A stretch of DNA of 22,421 nt from JACZWL01 sp046756445. GTDB lineage: Bacteria; Pseudomonadota; Gammaproteobacteria; Steroidobacterales; Woeseiaceae. The notes below the pieces were generated by a model. The model had not been told where the DNA came from. It made no database searches and saw only the letters and a list, made by a program, of their open reading frames with translations. Location: contig JBHHWI010000047.1 in the NCBI GenBank assembly GCA_046756445.1, positions 1 through 22,421 on the forward strand, written 5' to 3'. A program made the position numbers and the translations under genes. Of the stretch, positions 7,763 through 15,424 are shown piece by piece (the stretch's first letter is position 1; each line of letters begins with the position of its first letter).

Positions 7763-8983
7763 CTACTGACCCATGCAATAGACTGCGGCATCGGCGAACG
7801 CGCGCTTCATGCTGTAGCCTGTCTTGAACGTGCTGACCATCGCCGCGACCTGAGTCCGGTCGTTGATGTCCTCGGGTTCCCGCAGGCAAACGGCCTTGAA
7901 TACCTTTCTGACCTGACAATTTGCGAACGCGTCGCTCTCGGCCAGTTCCCGGCCCAGGGACTTGGCGCCATTGCCCGAGCCCGGAAGGGACGCATCCCAG
8001 CCGAGAAACCGGTTTTGTCCTGATCGCCAATAGTTTTGCCAGCTGTCATCCGTCGTCACGTAGCCAAACGGGAAATTGTCTTCGTTGTTGAAGTATTTCG
8101 GCTGTACCGCGCCGGGCGTGTATTCGATAATGGCGCTGACGTCGTCGTAGTCGTAATACGCGAAAGCGCCCGCCAGCGGATCCATGCCGTTATGGCAACC
8201 GATGCAGTTATTCAGAAACAGGCGGCTGTCGCCACCGGGGCTGCGGCTGACGTCTTGTCGGATGCGATCAGGAGGACGCTTGACGTCATGCACCTGCTGC
8301 AAGTCGTTACACATATGATTCAGCATCGTGAACCGGAGCATCGCGCGGTTGGTACCGGCGATGAAAAATGCTTCGGCCGCCGCGCGCGATGTCATGATGC
8401 CGGCGGTCGCGGTGGCGGGAACGCTGCCCGGTAACGTGGACTGAACCCTTTGCTGAAGGACTACAGGGTCGCTCATGTCGAGACCCTGGGCCTCGATGTC
8501 GGCGTAATGCTGATTGCTTGAACCCGAGTATGGGGCAATGGGGAGCCCGCTTGCCCCCACGTAGAGAATATCCGCCGACAACAGGGTATTGAACGGCACC
8601 TCGTCCCGGATCATGCCGATGACCGTTGCAATGTAGTCGTTCAGCGGCACGAACACCGACTGCTCGCGATTAGTCCACGGTGCGGCGAAGTTCTTCAGCG
8701 TTACGTTGTAGAAGTTCGGGTTGTCCATCGCCGTATACGCGGCGGAGAGCGGATTGTTGTTCTGAAAAGGGTCAACATCGGCTTCCATCGCGCTTAGTGT
8801 GGCTTCGGACGGCGGCACGCCGGCCAGGCGATCATGAATGCGCCTTGCCTGTTCGCGCGGGGCGGCGAAAGCATTGCAGACGAGTCCTGCACTTGCGATC
8901 GAGACAACGAGCATACGACAAAGCATTCCAACCTTGCGTCGGCTGTGTTCCTGTCCGATTCCTGTCTGCGTTCTGAGCTTCAT
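7763..8983 (-). CDS. Exported DUF1588/DUF1585-like protein with one c-type haem motif
   Basis: First gene of the minus-strand redox arm, 406 residues from the ATG at 8983. That start has AGGG about seven bases upstream. The ATG at 8926 (AAGG upstream) is also possible and gives a shorter signal peptide. The frame stays open to a TTG at 9067, but that start lacks a ribosome site. The signal peptide is MLCRMLVVSIASAGLVCNAFA, with a cut near AFA-A. One CIGCH motif lies at residues 260-264 in NNCIGCHNGMDPLAGAFAY, which resembles the C-x2-C-H plus DPL pattern of DUF1588 domains. A DUF1585-like end has LGRELAESDAFANC and VRKVFKAVCLRE. Full-size relatives in PSD-type proteins carry further domains (DUF1587/1592/1595); here only the C-terminal half type is recognised. 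It is predicted periplasmic. The role is unknown beyond electron transfer or haem catalysis. Confidence 0.78.
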   Translation of the reverse strand: MKLRTQTGIGQEHSRRKVGMLCRMLVVSIASAGLVCNAFAAPREQARRIHDRLAGVPPSEATLSAMEADVDPFQNNNPLSAAYTAMDNPNFYNVTLKNFAAPWTNREQSVFVPLNDYIATVIGMIRDEVPFNTLLSADILYVGASGLPIAPYSGSSNQHYADIEAQGLDMSDPVVLQQRVQSTLPGSVPATATAGIMTSRAAAEAFFIAGTNRAMLRFTMLNHMCNDLQQVHDVKRPPDRIRQDVSRSPGGDSRLFLNNCIGCHNGMDPLAGAFAYYDYDDVSAIIEYTPGAVQPKYFNNEDNFPFGYVTTDDSWQNYWRSGQNRFLGWDASLPGSGNGAKSLGRELAESDAFANCQVRKVFKAVCLREPEDINDRTQVAAMVSTFKTGYSMKRAFADAAVYCMGQ

Positions 8984-9145
8984 AATGACCCTGTTGACAG
9001 GTACTACGACCTGACACGTGTTACACAAACCACAGCCGCAGGTCTCGCAACCTGACGGTTTATCCAAAGAGCCGAGAAGTCTGGCGATGGTGCGTTCTTG
9101 ACGCTCGAATCGGCCGTCTGCTCCTGGCAGCTCCGCTATCTGTTC

Positions 9146-9167
9146 GTTTCGGGTTCAGGCCCGAAAC
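9146..9167. repeat. 8-bp inverted repeat, hairpin
   Basis: GTTTCGGG (9146-9153), six-base spacer TTCAGG, CCCGAAAC (9160-9167). It is perfectly paired with no T-tract on either side, so it is not a typical terminator. It lies about 160 bp upstream of the minus-arm start, so an operator or a leader structure is possible. Confidence 0.45.
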
Positions 9168-9744
9168 ATCAAGACCGGTGGCTTTGCGTGGCCGCAGAAC
9201 ATTGCGACCGTGCCCTTTTCAGAAGTCCATGTCGTTCGAGAATCTTCCCTGAACAATTCTTTCGTAAACAGACGGACTTACTTGAGAACAGTGTGCCGGA
9301 AGATTTCGACAATCACCGTGAATGCATTCACAATCCGTTGATAGTCCTGATCTTTCAGCCGTCAAGCGCACCCGGTCTCACCTAAATATCAAGCAAGTGC
9401 TGTGCCAGCATTGGACCGATTCACAAACAGGGCAAATAACGGCTTGTTGATCAATAAGTTACAACCGCGATGCCGGAGCGCGGCGGATCGGGATATGTCA
9501 AGCGATTGTCTGCTCTTTTGCACAATGATTATGACCAATGCACCGACATTGCTGATTCGAAAAGGCAGACCGGCTGTCGCCGAAAGCAGACAGATTTGTT
9601 GAAAGCCGACAATAGGAAATTGTCACACGCGTTCTGTCCACCCGCTGTGGAACCTCTGGAGGATCTATTTCGTGTTTTGTTTCTGGCTGCCGTCGACGCC
9701 GATCTTTTTGTGATCGCGTTAACGGTAACAACAGTGAGTCGCGT

Positions 9745-9772
9745 CCACTATTGAACGCTACTTAAATAGTGG
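9745..9772. promoter_or_regulatory. Inverted repeat, candidate operator upstream of the HzsA-like gene
   Basis: CCACTATT (9745-9752) and AATAGTGG (9765-9772), 12-bp spacer, a dyad with a 20-bp centre-to-centre distance, i.e. about two helical turns. That geometry fits a dimeric regulator site. It lies 92 bp before the ATG at 9864. No regulator gene is present in the window, so this is inference from sequence shape. Confidence 0.4.
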
Positions 9773-9863
9773 GGTAGTGCGCGTGTTGTCAATGGAATGA
9801 CGCTTGCCCGCGCCGGTAATTGCGATCGCCGGACCTCCAGATTTAGGGATTGAGGTGAGTATT

Positions 9864-12542
9864 ATGAACATGCTATCGCGGGATGACTGGAGTGATTCCG
9901 GCAAAGCAATAGCGCGGGTCACGATATTTCTGACCGCGTCGATTCTGATATGCGGTTGCAGCGGAAGCGGTGACGGCGTCGGTATCGGCACGGGGCAGGA
10001 TCCGGACCCCGTTATCATCGACTTCCCGATAGCTTACGTAAAAGCTCCATTGCCGCTGGACGCACAGGGCATGCTGGTGCAATCGGATGTCCGTCAGCTG
10101 ATCACGTTTAATGTCGGCGCCGATCTTTATTTCCGCGATCGTGCGTCACCGAGCGCCCTCGACATCAATATCTCCGAACGCATTACACAGGGACTCGGCG
10201 ACGTTCGCGACGTCGAGATCGCCTATGATGGTTTGACACTCTTGTTCGCGATGCGCGGGCCGGCCGACCCCAACCTCGCCCTCGACGACGTGAATCAGCC
10301 GACCTGGAACGTCTGGGAATACGAATTCGCCACCGACGCGCTGCGGCGCGTTATTCCGTCGGACCTCATGGCGGAGGCAGGACACGATCTCGCGCCGCAT
10401 TATCTGCCGGACGGGCGAATTATCTTTTCGTCGACCCGGCAGGTGCGGTCAACCGCCATACTCGTCGATGAAGGCAAGCCGCAGTTCTCGGCGCTCGATG
10501 AAGACCGTAACGAGATGGGATTCGTGCTGCATGTCATGAACGCGGACGGTTCGAACATCGAGCAGGTATCGTATAACCAGAGTCACGATTTCGATCCGTC
10601 AGTACTTTCCAATGGTCAGATCGTCTTCAGCCGCTGGGATCACATGGGCAGCAACGATGCTGTAAACCTGTACAGGATGAATCCGGACGGGTCGAACCTG
10701 GAACTGTTATACGGGCAGAACAGTCACGACACCGGGACCAACGGCGAGATTCTGCAGTTCATGCAACCGAGAGAACTCGAAGACGGCCGCGTCATGGCGC
10801 TGGTGCGCCCGTTTACGGACACTGCCGGCGGGGGCGACATATTCGTTATCGACACGCCCGTGTATCTGGAGAACACCCAGCCGAACAAGGACAATCCGGG
10901 CATGACCGGGCCGGCGCAGGCACCGGCGACAATCAACAATGTGTCTACGCTCGCCGGCGTGCCGTCGCCGGGAGGTCGCTACGCCTCGGTTTACCCGATC
11001 CAGGACGGCACCGGCCGCATGATACTGAGCTGGAGCCAATGCCTGGTGGTCGAAAACATGCTCGTGGTGGCGTGTACGCCGGCACGCCTGGCCGATCCGC
11101 TGGTGCAGGAAGCGAATCCGGTCTACGGCATCTGGATCTACGACCCGCGTGACCGGACCCAGCTGCCGGTCGTGCCGCCACAGGTCGGTTTCATCTTCCC
11201 CGAGGTCGTCTCGGCGGACCCGAGAACCGTACCGCCGGTAATTCTCAACGGCGCCAACGATTTTGTGCTGGATCCCAACCTCGCCGCCGAAGGCGCCGGC
11301 GTGGTTCATATTCGCAGTGTCTATGACGTCGACGGCGCCGCAACCGCCAACATCGATGCGCTGGCCGATCCGGCGCAAACGACGGCCAATCAGCGGCCTG
11401 CGCGGTTCCTGAGGATCGTCAAAGCCGTGTCTATTCCCGATCCGACCGTCGCCAATCTCAACAACGCCGCATTCGGACGCAGCACGCAGCAGGGCATGAA
11501 AGAGATCCTCGGCTACGTGCCGATCGAGCCGGACGGGTCCGCGATGTTCAAGGTCCCGGCCAATGTCGCTTTCGCCGTCAGCGTGCTGGACCGAAGAGGC
11601 CGGCGGACCACGACGCGACACCAGAACTGGATGCAGGTACGACCGGGCCAGCTGCTCGAGTGCAACGGCTGTCACGTGGCACTGAGCGGCATATCGCATG
11701 GTCGCGGCGACGCCTTCGATCCCGCATGGGCGGGTGCGCAGACGGCAGGCGTCGAATTCCCCAACACGGATCCCGCCATGTTCGTCGCAAACGTCGGCGA
11801 CACCATGGCGATGACCCGAACGGTCTACAGTTGCAACAATGACAATTGCTCGTCGCTCGACCCGTCGGTAAATGTCGAGTTTACGGATGTCTGGACCGAT
11901 CCGGCCGTCAGGACCCCGGATCCCGCTATCAGTTATCCCTATCAGAATCTGACAACGCCGGTGCCGATTTCAGTCGCCTCCGGCAATTGCCTGACGCAGC
12001 CATGGACATCGCGCTGCCGTATCGTCATCAATTACCCGATGCACATACACCCGCTCTGGGAGGCCACCAGGCAAATCCTGGACGGCGCCGGCCAGCCGGT
12101 ACTGGATCCCGACACCGGACTGCCGATAACCACCTGTCTTGGTTGCCACTCACCCCTCGACGGAGCGGGCGCCGTGCGCGTGCCGGCCGGCCAGCTCGAC
12201 CTGTCCGGTGTGCCGTCGCCCGACCAGGCGGCCCACCTGGTTTCATACCGGGAGTTGCTGTTTCGTGATGACGAACAAGAGATCAGTATGGGCGCGCTCG
12301 TGGATCGCCTGGTGGACAGCGGCCGGGTCGATGCGAACGGCAACCCGATACTGGTCACAGTACCTGTTAATCCCTCAATGAGAGTGGCTGGTGCCAATGC
12401 TTCAAATCGCTTTTTCAGCCGGTTTGACGGCGGCAGCCACGCTACTTATGGCATGTCTGACGCGGAGAAAAAATTGATTGCGGAATGGTTGGATGTCGGA
12501 GCCCAGTACTACAACAATCCCTTCGACGTCCCGGGCAACTAG
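9864..12542 (+). CDS. HzsA-like (hydrazine synthase alpha-like) protein: beta-propeller plus two c-type haems
   Basis: 892 residues from the ATG at 9864, chosen because GAGGTGAG lies just upstream (9852-9859); an earlier in-frame start at 9804 has no such site. The N-terminus is a hydrophobic leader ending SILICGC-SGSG, possibly lipidated at C32 though the lipobox is imperfect. Residues about 80-340 contain PD40/TolB-like propeller blades (APHYLPDGRIIFSSTRQ, NADGSNIEQVSYNQSHDFDP, NPDGSNLELLYGQNSHD). Then GYVPIEPDGSAMFKVPANV and RHQNWMQVRPGQLLECNGCH, typical of the HZS_alpha middle domain, with haem site C600-NG-C603-H604. A second site, C758-LG-C761-H762, follows INYPMHIHPLWE (722-733), whose histidines may be ligands. 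The domain order matches HzsA, but non-anammox proteobacteria carry many such proteins of unknown role. It is predicted periplasmic or surface, and heads the plus-strand arm. Confidence 0.85.
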   Translation: MNMLSRDDWSDSGKAIARVTIFLTASILICGCSGSGDGVGIGTGQDPDPVIIDFPIAYVKAPLPLDAQGMLVQSDVRQLITFNVGADLYFRDRASPSALDINISERITQGLGDVRDVEIAYDGLTLLFAMRGPADPNLALDDVNQPTWNVWEYEFATDALRRVIPSDLMAEAGHDLAPHYLPDGRIIFSSTRQVRSTAILVDEGKPQFSALDEDRNEMGFVLHVMNADGSNIEQVSYNQSHDFDPSVLSNGQIVFSRWDHMGSNDAVNLYRMNPDGSNLELLYGQNSHDTGTNGEILQFMQPRELEDGRVMALVRPFTDTAGGGDIFVIDTPVYLENTQPNKDNPGMTGPAQAPATINNVSTLAGVPSPGGRYASVYPIQDGTGRMILSWSQCLVVENMLVVACTPARLADPLVQEANPVYGIWIYDPRDRTQLPVVPPQVGFIFPEVVSADPRTVPPVILNGANDFVLDPNLAAEGAGVVHIRSVYDVDGAATANIDALADPAQTTANQRPARFLRIVKAVSIPDPTVANLNNAAFGRSTQQGMKEILGYVPIEPDGSAMFKVPANVAFAVSVLDRRGRRTTTRHQNWMQVRPGQLLECNGCHVALSGISHGRGDAFDPAWAGAQTAGVEFPNTDPAMFVANVGDTMAMTRTVYSCNNDNCSSLDPSVNVEFTDVWTDPAVRTPDPAISYPYQNLTTPVPISVASGNCLTQPWTSRCRIVINYPMHIHPLWEATRQILDGAGQPVLDPDTGLPITTCLGCHSPLDGAGAVRVPAGQLDLSGVPSPDQAAHLVSYRELLFRDDEQEISMGALVDRLVDSGRVDANGNPILVTVPVNPSMRVAGANASNRFFSRFDGGSHATYGMSDAEKKLIAEWLDVGAQYYNNPFDVPGN

Positions 12543-13287
12543 GCCCTCGTGGCTGGCAGGCCTGATTCTCGTACTGAGTCAGGCCTTCACGACGGGGCTC
12601 GCAGACGCCGCCGATCAATATCGCACGGTATCGGTGGCCGACCCCTATTTGGAAATGCGAACCGGGCCGGGCCGCGGCTACCCCATATTCAACGTCGTAG
12701 ACCGCGGCGAGGCGGTCGATATCCTCATGAGAAAAACGGACTGGTTCAAGGTCCGTGCTCCGGACGGCAAGGAAGGCTGGGTGGCGCGCGCCCAGATGGA
12801 GCTCACCCTGCAACCCGACGGCGACCGGATAAGGTTCGCCCGGGCGGACCAGCAGGATTTCACGGACGCCCGCTGGGAGGCCGGAGTCCTGGCCGGCGAT
12901 TTCGGCGGCGCCAACATCGTCTCCCTCTACGGGGGGTATTCGCTCAACCCGAACGTGTCCATAGAGGTATGGGGTTCACAGATTTTGGGAAATTTTTCGA
13001 ACGGCTGGATGGGGAGTGTTAACTTAACCCATGAAACCTGGCCCGAATGGCGGATTTCACCGTTTTTCACCATGGGCACCGGGGTCATACACACGGAGCC
13101 GAAGTCCACGATCGTTCGGGGCGAGGACCGTACTGATCAGGTTGCCCATGTGGGAGCGGGCGTTCGCTTTTACATGACCAGGCGCTTCGTGCTGAGGGCG
13201 GAGTACAAGAGCTATGTGGTGTTCACCAGCCGTGACGAAAACGAGGAAGTAGAGGAATGGAAAGCCGGGTTCGCGTTCTTTTTCTAG
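12493..13287 (+). CDS. SH3-domain plus outer-membrane beta-barrel protein
   Basis: 264 residues. The ATG at 12493 is preferred over a TTG at 12478, and no ATG or GTG occurs in frame later before the signal peptide. The start lies inside the end of the HzsA-like gene (50-bp overlap), suggesting translational coupling. The signal peptide runs through WLAGLILVLSQAFTTGLADA. Residues about 43-107 are a bacterial SH3 domain (EMRTGPGRGYPIFNVVDRG, then WFKVRAPDGKEGWVAR). The rest alternates like transmembrane beta-strands and ends KAGFAFFF, with the terminal aromatic residue typical of outer-membrane barrels. SH3b domains often contact peptidoglycan or protein partners, so this may fix a barrel near the haem proteins; that is inference. 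No cofactor motif is seen. Confidence 0.82.
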   Translation: MSEPSTTTIPSTSRATRPSWLAGLILVLSQAFTTGLADAADQYRTVSVADPYLEMRTGPGRGYPIFNVVDRGEAVDILMRKTDWFKVRAPDGKEGWVARAQMELTLQPDGDRIRFARADQQDFTDARWEAGVLAGDFGGANIVSLYGGYSLNPNVSIEVWGSQILGNFSNGWMGSVNLTHETWPEWRISPFFTMGTGVIHTEPKSTIVRGEDRTDQVAHVGAGVRFYMTRRFVLRAEYKSYVVFTSRDENEEVEEWKAGFAFFF

Positions 13288-13940
13288 CCGTTGCATTGAT
13301 CGCCCTGCCGGGTTGCGGGACCAACGGCTTTTTGGGGATCGGCGGCAAAAAATCGGCGCCGCCACCGGCGGAAGCCGTGGATCCCGAGCAAGTCGTCGAC
13401 CCGGAGGTCGAGCGGCGCGAGGTGAGGGAACCCAAGATCGACGCCGAGGATTTCGAGTTCGGCGGCTTCGTCGGCATCATGAGCATCGAGGATTTCGGAT
13501 CCGACATCGTCTACGGGGCGCGTCTCGCCTACCACATCACCGAGGGCTTTTTCATGGAAGGAACCCTGGGGCAGACGGAGGCCGGCCTGACCAGCTTCGA
13601 GGTCCTGAGCGGCGGGGCACCCTTGTTGTCGCCCAGCGATCGACGATTCACCTACTACAACCTGAATCTCGGCTACAACCTCATGCCGGGTGAAGGCTTC
13701 GTCGGTGAAGCCAACGCCTACAATACTCATCTCTACCTCGTGGTCGGGCTGGGATCGACGCGCTTTGCGGGCGACGACCGGTTCACCGTCAACGTCGGGG
13801 CCGGCTACCGGTTCCTGTTGACCGACTCCGTGGCCCTGCACATCGATTTTCGTGACCACCTCTTCGACATCGACCTGCTCGGCCAGGAGAAGACGGTCCA
13901 TAACCTGGAGGGACACCTCGGCGTAACCGTGTTCTTCTGA
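13257..13940 (+). CDS. Outer-membrane beta-barrel lipoprotein
   Basis: 227 residues from the ATG at 13257, overlapping the previous gene by 31 bp. A GAGG at 13243-13246 gives ribosome spacing of ten bases. The leader VLFLAVALIALPGC has a good lipobox (L-P-G-C, Cys19). A low-complexity Pro/Glu/Val linker (PPPAEAVDPEQVVDPEVERR) leads to alternating strands: FGGFVGIMSIEDFGSD, TYYNLNLGYNL, HLYLVVGLGSTRF, RFTVNVGAGYRFLL. It ends GVTVFF, an outer-membrane insertion-type terminus. It resembles small outer-membrane beta-barrel domain families found beside SH3-barrel proteins; the specific function is unknown. Lipidation plus a barrel is a mixed signature worth noting: the lipobox may be real, or the leader may be an ordinary signal peptide. 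Confidence 0.8.
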   Translation: MESRVRVLFLAVALIALPGCGTNGFLGIGGKKSAPPPAEAVDPEQVVDPEVERREVREPKIDAEDFEFGGFVGIMSIEDFGSDIVYGARLAYHITEGFFMEGTLGQTEAGLTSFEVLSGGAPLLSPSDRRFTYYNLNLGYNLMPGEGFVGEANAYNTHLYLVVGLGSTRFAGDDRFTVNVGAGYRFLLTDSVALHIDFRDHLFDIDLLGQEKTVHNLEGHLGVTVFF

Positions 13941-13992
13941 GGCGGGGTTCACAGTTCGGCCAGCGAGCCCACGCTATTCTTGGAGAATGTGC

Positions 13993-14229
13993 ATGACTAC
14001 GACCCTGATTTCGCGCATGCTGTTGCCGGGTCTTTTACTGGCCGCAGTTGCCGGTTGTGGCTCCATCGAGCCATGGGTCAAGCCCTACGAGCGTGACCGG
14101 CTGGCCGATCCCATCATGGCGTTCGATCCCGATCCGGTGTCCACGGCATACAGTCATCACGTATTCGAGGCGCGCGAGGGCGCCCGCGGCGGCGAGGGCA
14201 GCGCCGGCGGAGGCTGCGGCTGTAACTGA
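13993..14229 (+). CDS. DUF4266 small lipoprotein
   Basis: 78 residues. The ribosome site GGAG at 13982-13985 is only one base from the ATG at 13987 but seven bases from the in-frame ATG at 13993, so I use 13993. The lipoprotein leader MLLPGLLLAAVAGC is followed by the DUF4266 core WVKPYERDRLADPIM, then YSHHVFEAREGARGGEG and a Gly/Cys tail ending GGGCGCN. DUF4266 lipoproteins are known as partners of DUF3570 outer-membrane proteins, usually directly upstream as here. The role is unknown; the two tail cysteines and the HH pair suggest metal or redox chemistry, which is inference. It ends one base before the next ATG. Confidence 0.9.
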   Translation: MTTTLISRMLLPGLLLAAVAGCGSIEPWVKPYERDRLADPIMAFDPDPVSTAYSHHVFEAREGARGGEGSAGGGCGCN

Positions 14230-14230
14230 C

Positions 14231-15367
14231 ATGACGATGAGATCTGCCCGCTTCCTCGCCAGCTTTCTGATGCTGGCCGCAGCCACAACGGCGGCCGGCG
14301 GTGTCCTCCCCGACGATCGGGCCGACATTCTCTACCACCTCTACGATGGCGGCGGCGTGCAGATCGACGGCCCGTCGATCCTGGTCAGAAAAAAAGTCGG
14401 AAAGAGTGTGTCCTTCGTCGTGAATTACTACGTCGACATGGTCAGCTCGGCATCGATTGACGTCGTAACGACGGCGAGCCCTTACAGCGAAAAGCGCGAG
14501 CAAAAGTCGATCGGCATGGACTATCTTCATGGCGGCACCAGGATGAGTTTCTCGGTCACGAACAGCGAGGAAAGCGACTTCACCGCCGATTCCTTCAGCT
14601 TCAGCGTCAGTCAGGACATGTTCGGTGATCTGACGACGCTGACGCTCGCGTATTCGCTGAGTGACGATGAGGTCCGCCGATCCGACGACACCACGTTCGT
14701 CCGTGAAGCCGATCGCCAGTTCTACTCGGTGGGGCTGACACAGATCATCACGCGCAACCTGATCATGGGACTGAAAGTCGAAACGATTACGGACGAAGGG
14801 TTTCTGAACAACCCGTACCGGACGGTTCGCTATGCCGATTCATCCAATCCCGTCGGGTACAGCTATGAACCTGAGCTTTACCCGAACACGCGAACGAGCA
14901 CCGCGGTCGGTTTGCGGGCCCGGTATTATCTGCCGTATCGCGCAGCCCTTCAGGGCGAGTATCGGTTTTTTACCGATACCTGGGGAATAGAGTCGCACAC
15001 TGGCGCAGTCAGCTATACGCATCCCTGGGGCCGGTGGACGTTTACCGGCAAGTACCGGTATTACACGCAGGAACGGGCGGATTTTTACAGCGATCTGTTC
15101 CCGCGATCGGAAGCGACCAACTTCCGCGCCCGTGACAAGGAACTCAGCACATTCGCAAGCGAGACCCTGCGCGCACAGGCGAGTTACGAAATCCTGAGCG
15201 ATGGCTGGGGCTTCGTCGACAAGGCCTCGGTCAATCTGGTCTATGACCAGTTGGCCATCGACTACGACGATTTCAGAGACCTGACGAGTTTTGCGTCCGC
15301 CGGCGCGGAACCTCTCTACACGCTGGAAGCCGGGGTCTATCAACTGTTCGTCTCATTCTGGTTCTGA
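14231..15367 (+). CDS. DUF3570 outer-membrane beta-barrel protein
   Basis: 378 residues from the ATG at 14231, one base after the DUF4266 stop; an ATG at 14237 is an alternative. The frame is open upstream but the earlier codons lie across the DUF4266 gene. The signal peptide is RFLASFLMLAAATTAAGG. DUF3570 hallmarks are YDGGGVQIDGPSILVRKKVG, SFVVNYYVDMVSSASIDV and YSEKREQKSIGMDYLHGGT, then about a dozen amphipathic strands, ending LFVSFWF. DUF3570 proteins are predicted outer-membrane barrels of unknown function. In many genomes DUF4266-DUF3570 comes with a thioredoxin-like protein and an ApbE flavinyltransferase; neither is present in this window. The TGA stop lies inside a half-copy of the REP-like repeat (15363-15378), so the last codons may have been set by repeat insertion. 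Confidence 0.88.
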   Translation: MTMRSARFLASFLMLAAATTAAGGVLPDDRADILYHLYDGGGVQIDGPSILVRKKVGKSVSFVVNYYVDMVSSASIDVVTTASPYSEKREQKSIGMDYLHGGTRMSFSVTNSEESDFTADSFSFSVSQDMFGDLTTLTLAYSLSDDEVRRSDDTTFVREADRQFYSVGLTQIITRNLIMGLKVETITDEGFLNNPYRTVRYADSSNPVGYSYEPELYPNTRTSTAVGLRARYYLPYRAALQGEYRFFTDTWGIESHTGAVSYTHPWGRWTFTGKYRYYTQERADFYSDLFPRSEATNFRARDKELSTFASETLRAQASYEILSDGWGFVDKASVNLVYDQLAIDYDDFRDLTSFASAGAEPLYTLEAGVYQLFVSFWF

Positions 15368-15378
15368 CCCCTTTTTTG
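15363..15378 (+). repeat. Half-copy of the REP-like element overlapping a stop codon
   Basis: TCTGACCCCTTTTTTG is identical over 16 bases to 3581-3596, the right arm and T-tail of the hairpin near 3.57 kb. The left arm is missing. The TGA of the DUF3570 gene (15365-15367) is part of the match. This could be an eroded or single-ended REP copy, or a coincidence helped by the short length. Confidence 0.55.
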
Positions 15379-15424
15379 TTTTCCCGTACAATCCGTCGAT
15401 TCTCGACGATCTTGCGGAGGCACT

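Larger units (their letters stand above)
8984..9863. other. 880-bp divergent intergenic region, visibly lower GC
   Basis: No convincing gene is seen. Short open frames at 9098-9385 (+), 9470-9754 (+) and 9498-9731 (-) lack ribosome sites, family resemblance and the codon bias of the neighbours. The sequence is plainly richer in A and T than the flanks. It must hold the promoters of both redox arms. Two inverted repeats are listed separately. A weak minus-strand promoter-like pair, TTGACG/TATCAA with a 16-bp spacer (9338-9365), is too far upstream to be trusted. Unusual length for a bacterial divergent promoter leaves room for an unannotated RNA or a long 5' leader. Confidence 0.7.

Noticed and set aside
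5977..7827. 616-codon open frame on the plus strand
   Set aside because: Lies wholly opposite the two-haem LamG lipoprotein, which has a signal peptide, CxxCH motifs and a ribosome site. The antisense frame has arginine-rich, family-less sequence, as expected from GC-rich codon shadowing.
9098..9754. Short plus-strand frames in the divergent intergenic region
   Set aside because: No ribosome sites, no recognisable domains and AT-richer composition unlike neighbouring genes.
10707..11699. 330-codon minus-strand frame inside the HzsA-like gene
   Set aside because: The sense frame has propeller and haem motifs; the antisense frame shows none.
9864..12542. Anammox-type hydrazine synthesis
   Set aside because: Only an alpha-like protein is present; there are no HzsB/HzsC or hydrazine dehydrogenase genes, and the context is proteobacterial.
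15394..15408. CGTCGA-TTC-TCGACG small hairpin before the MOSC gene
   Set aside because: Six base pairs with a 3-nt loop and no T-tract directly after; too small to claim as a terminator or operator.
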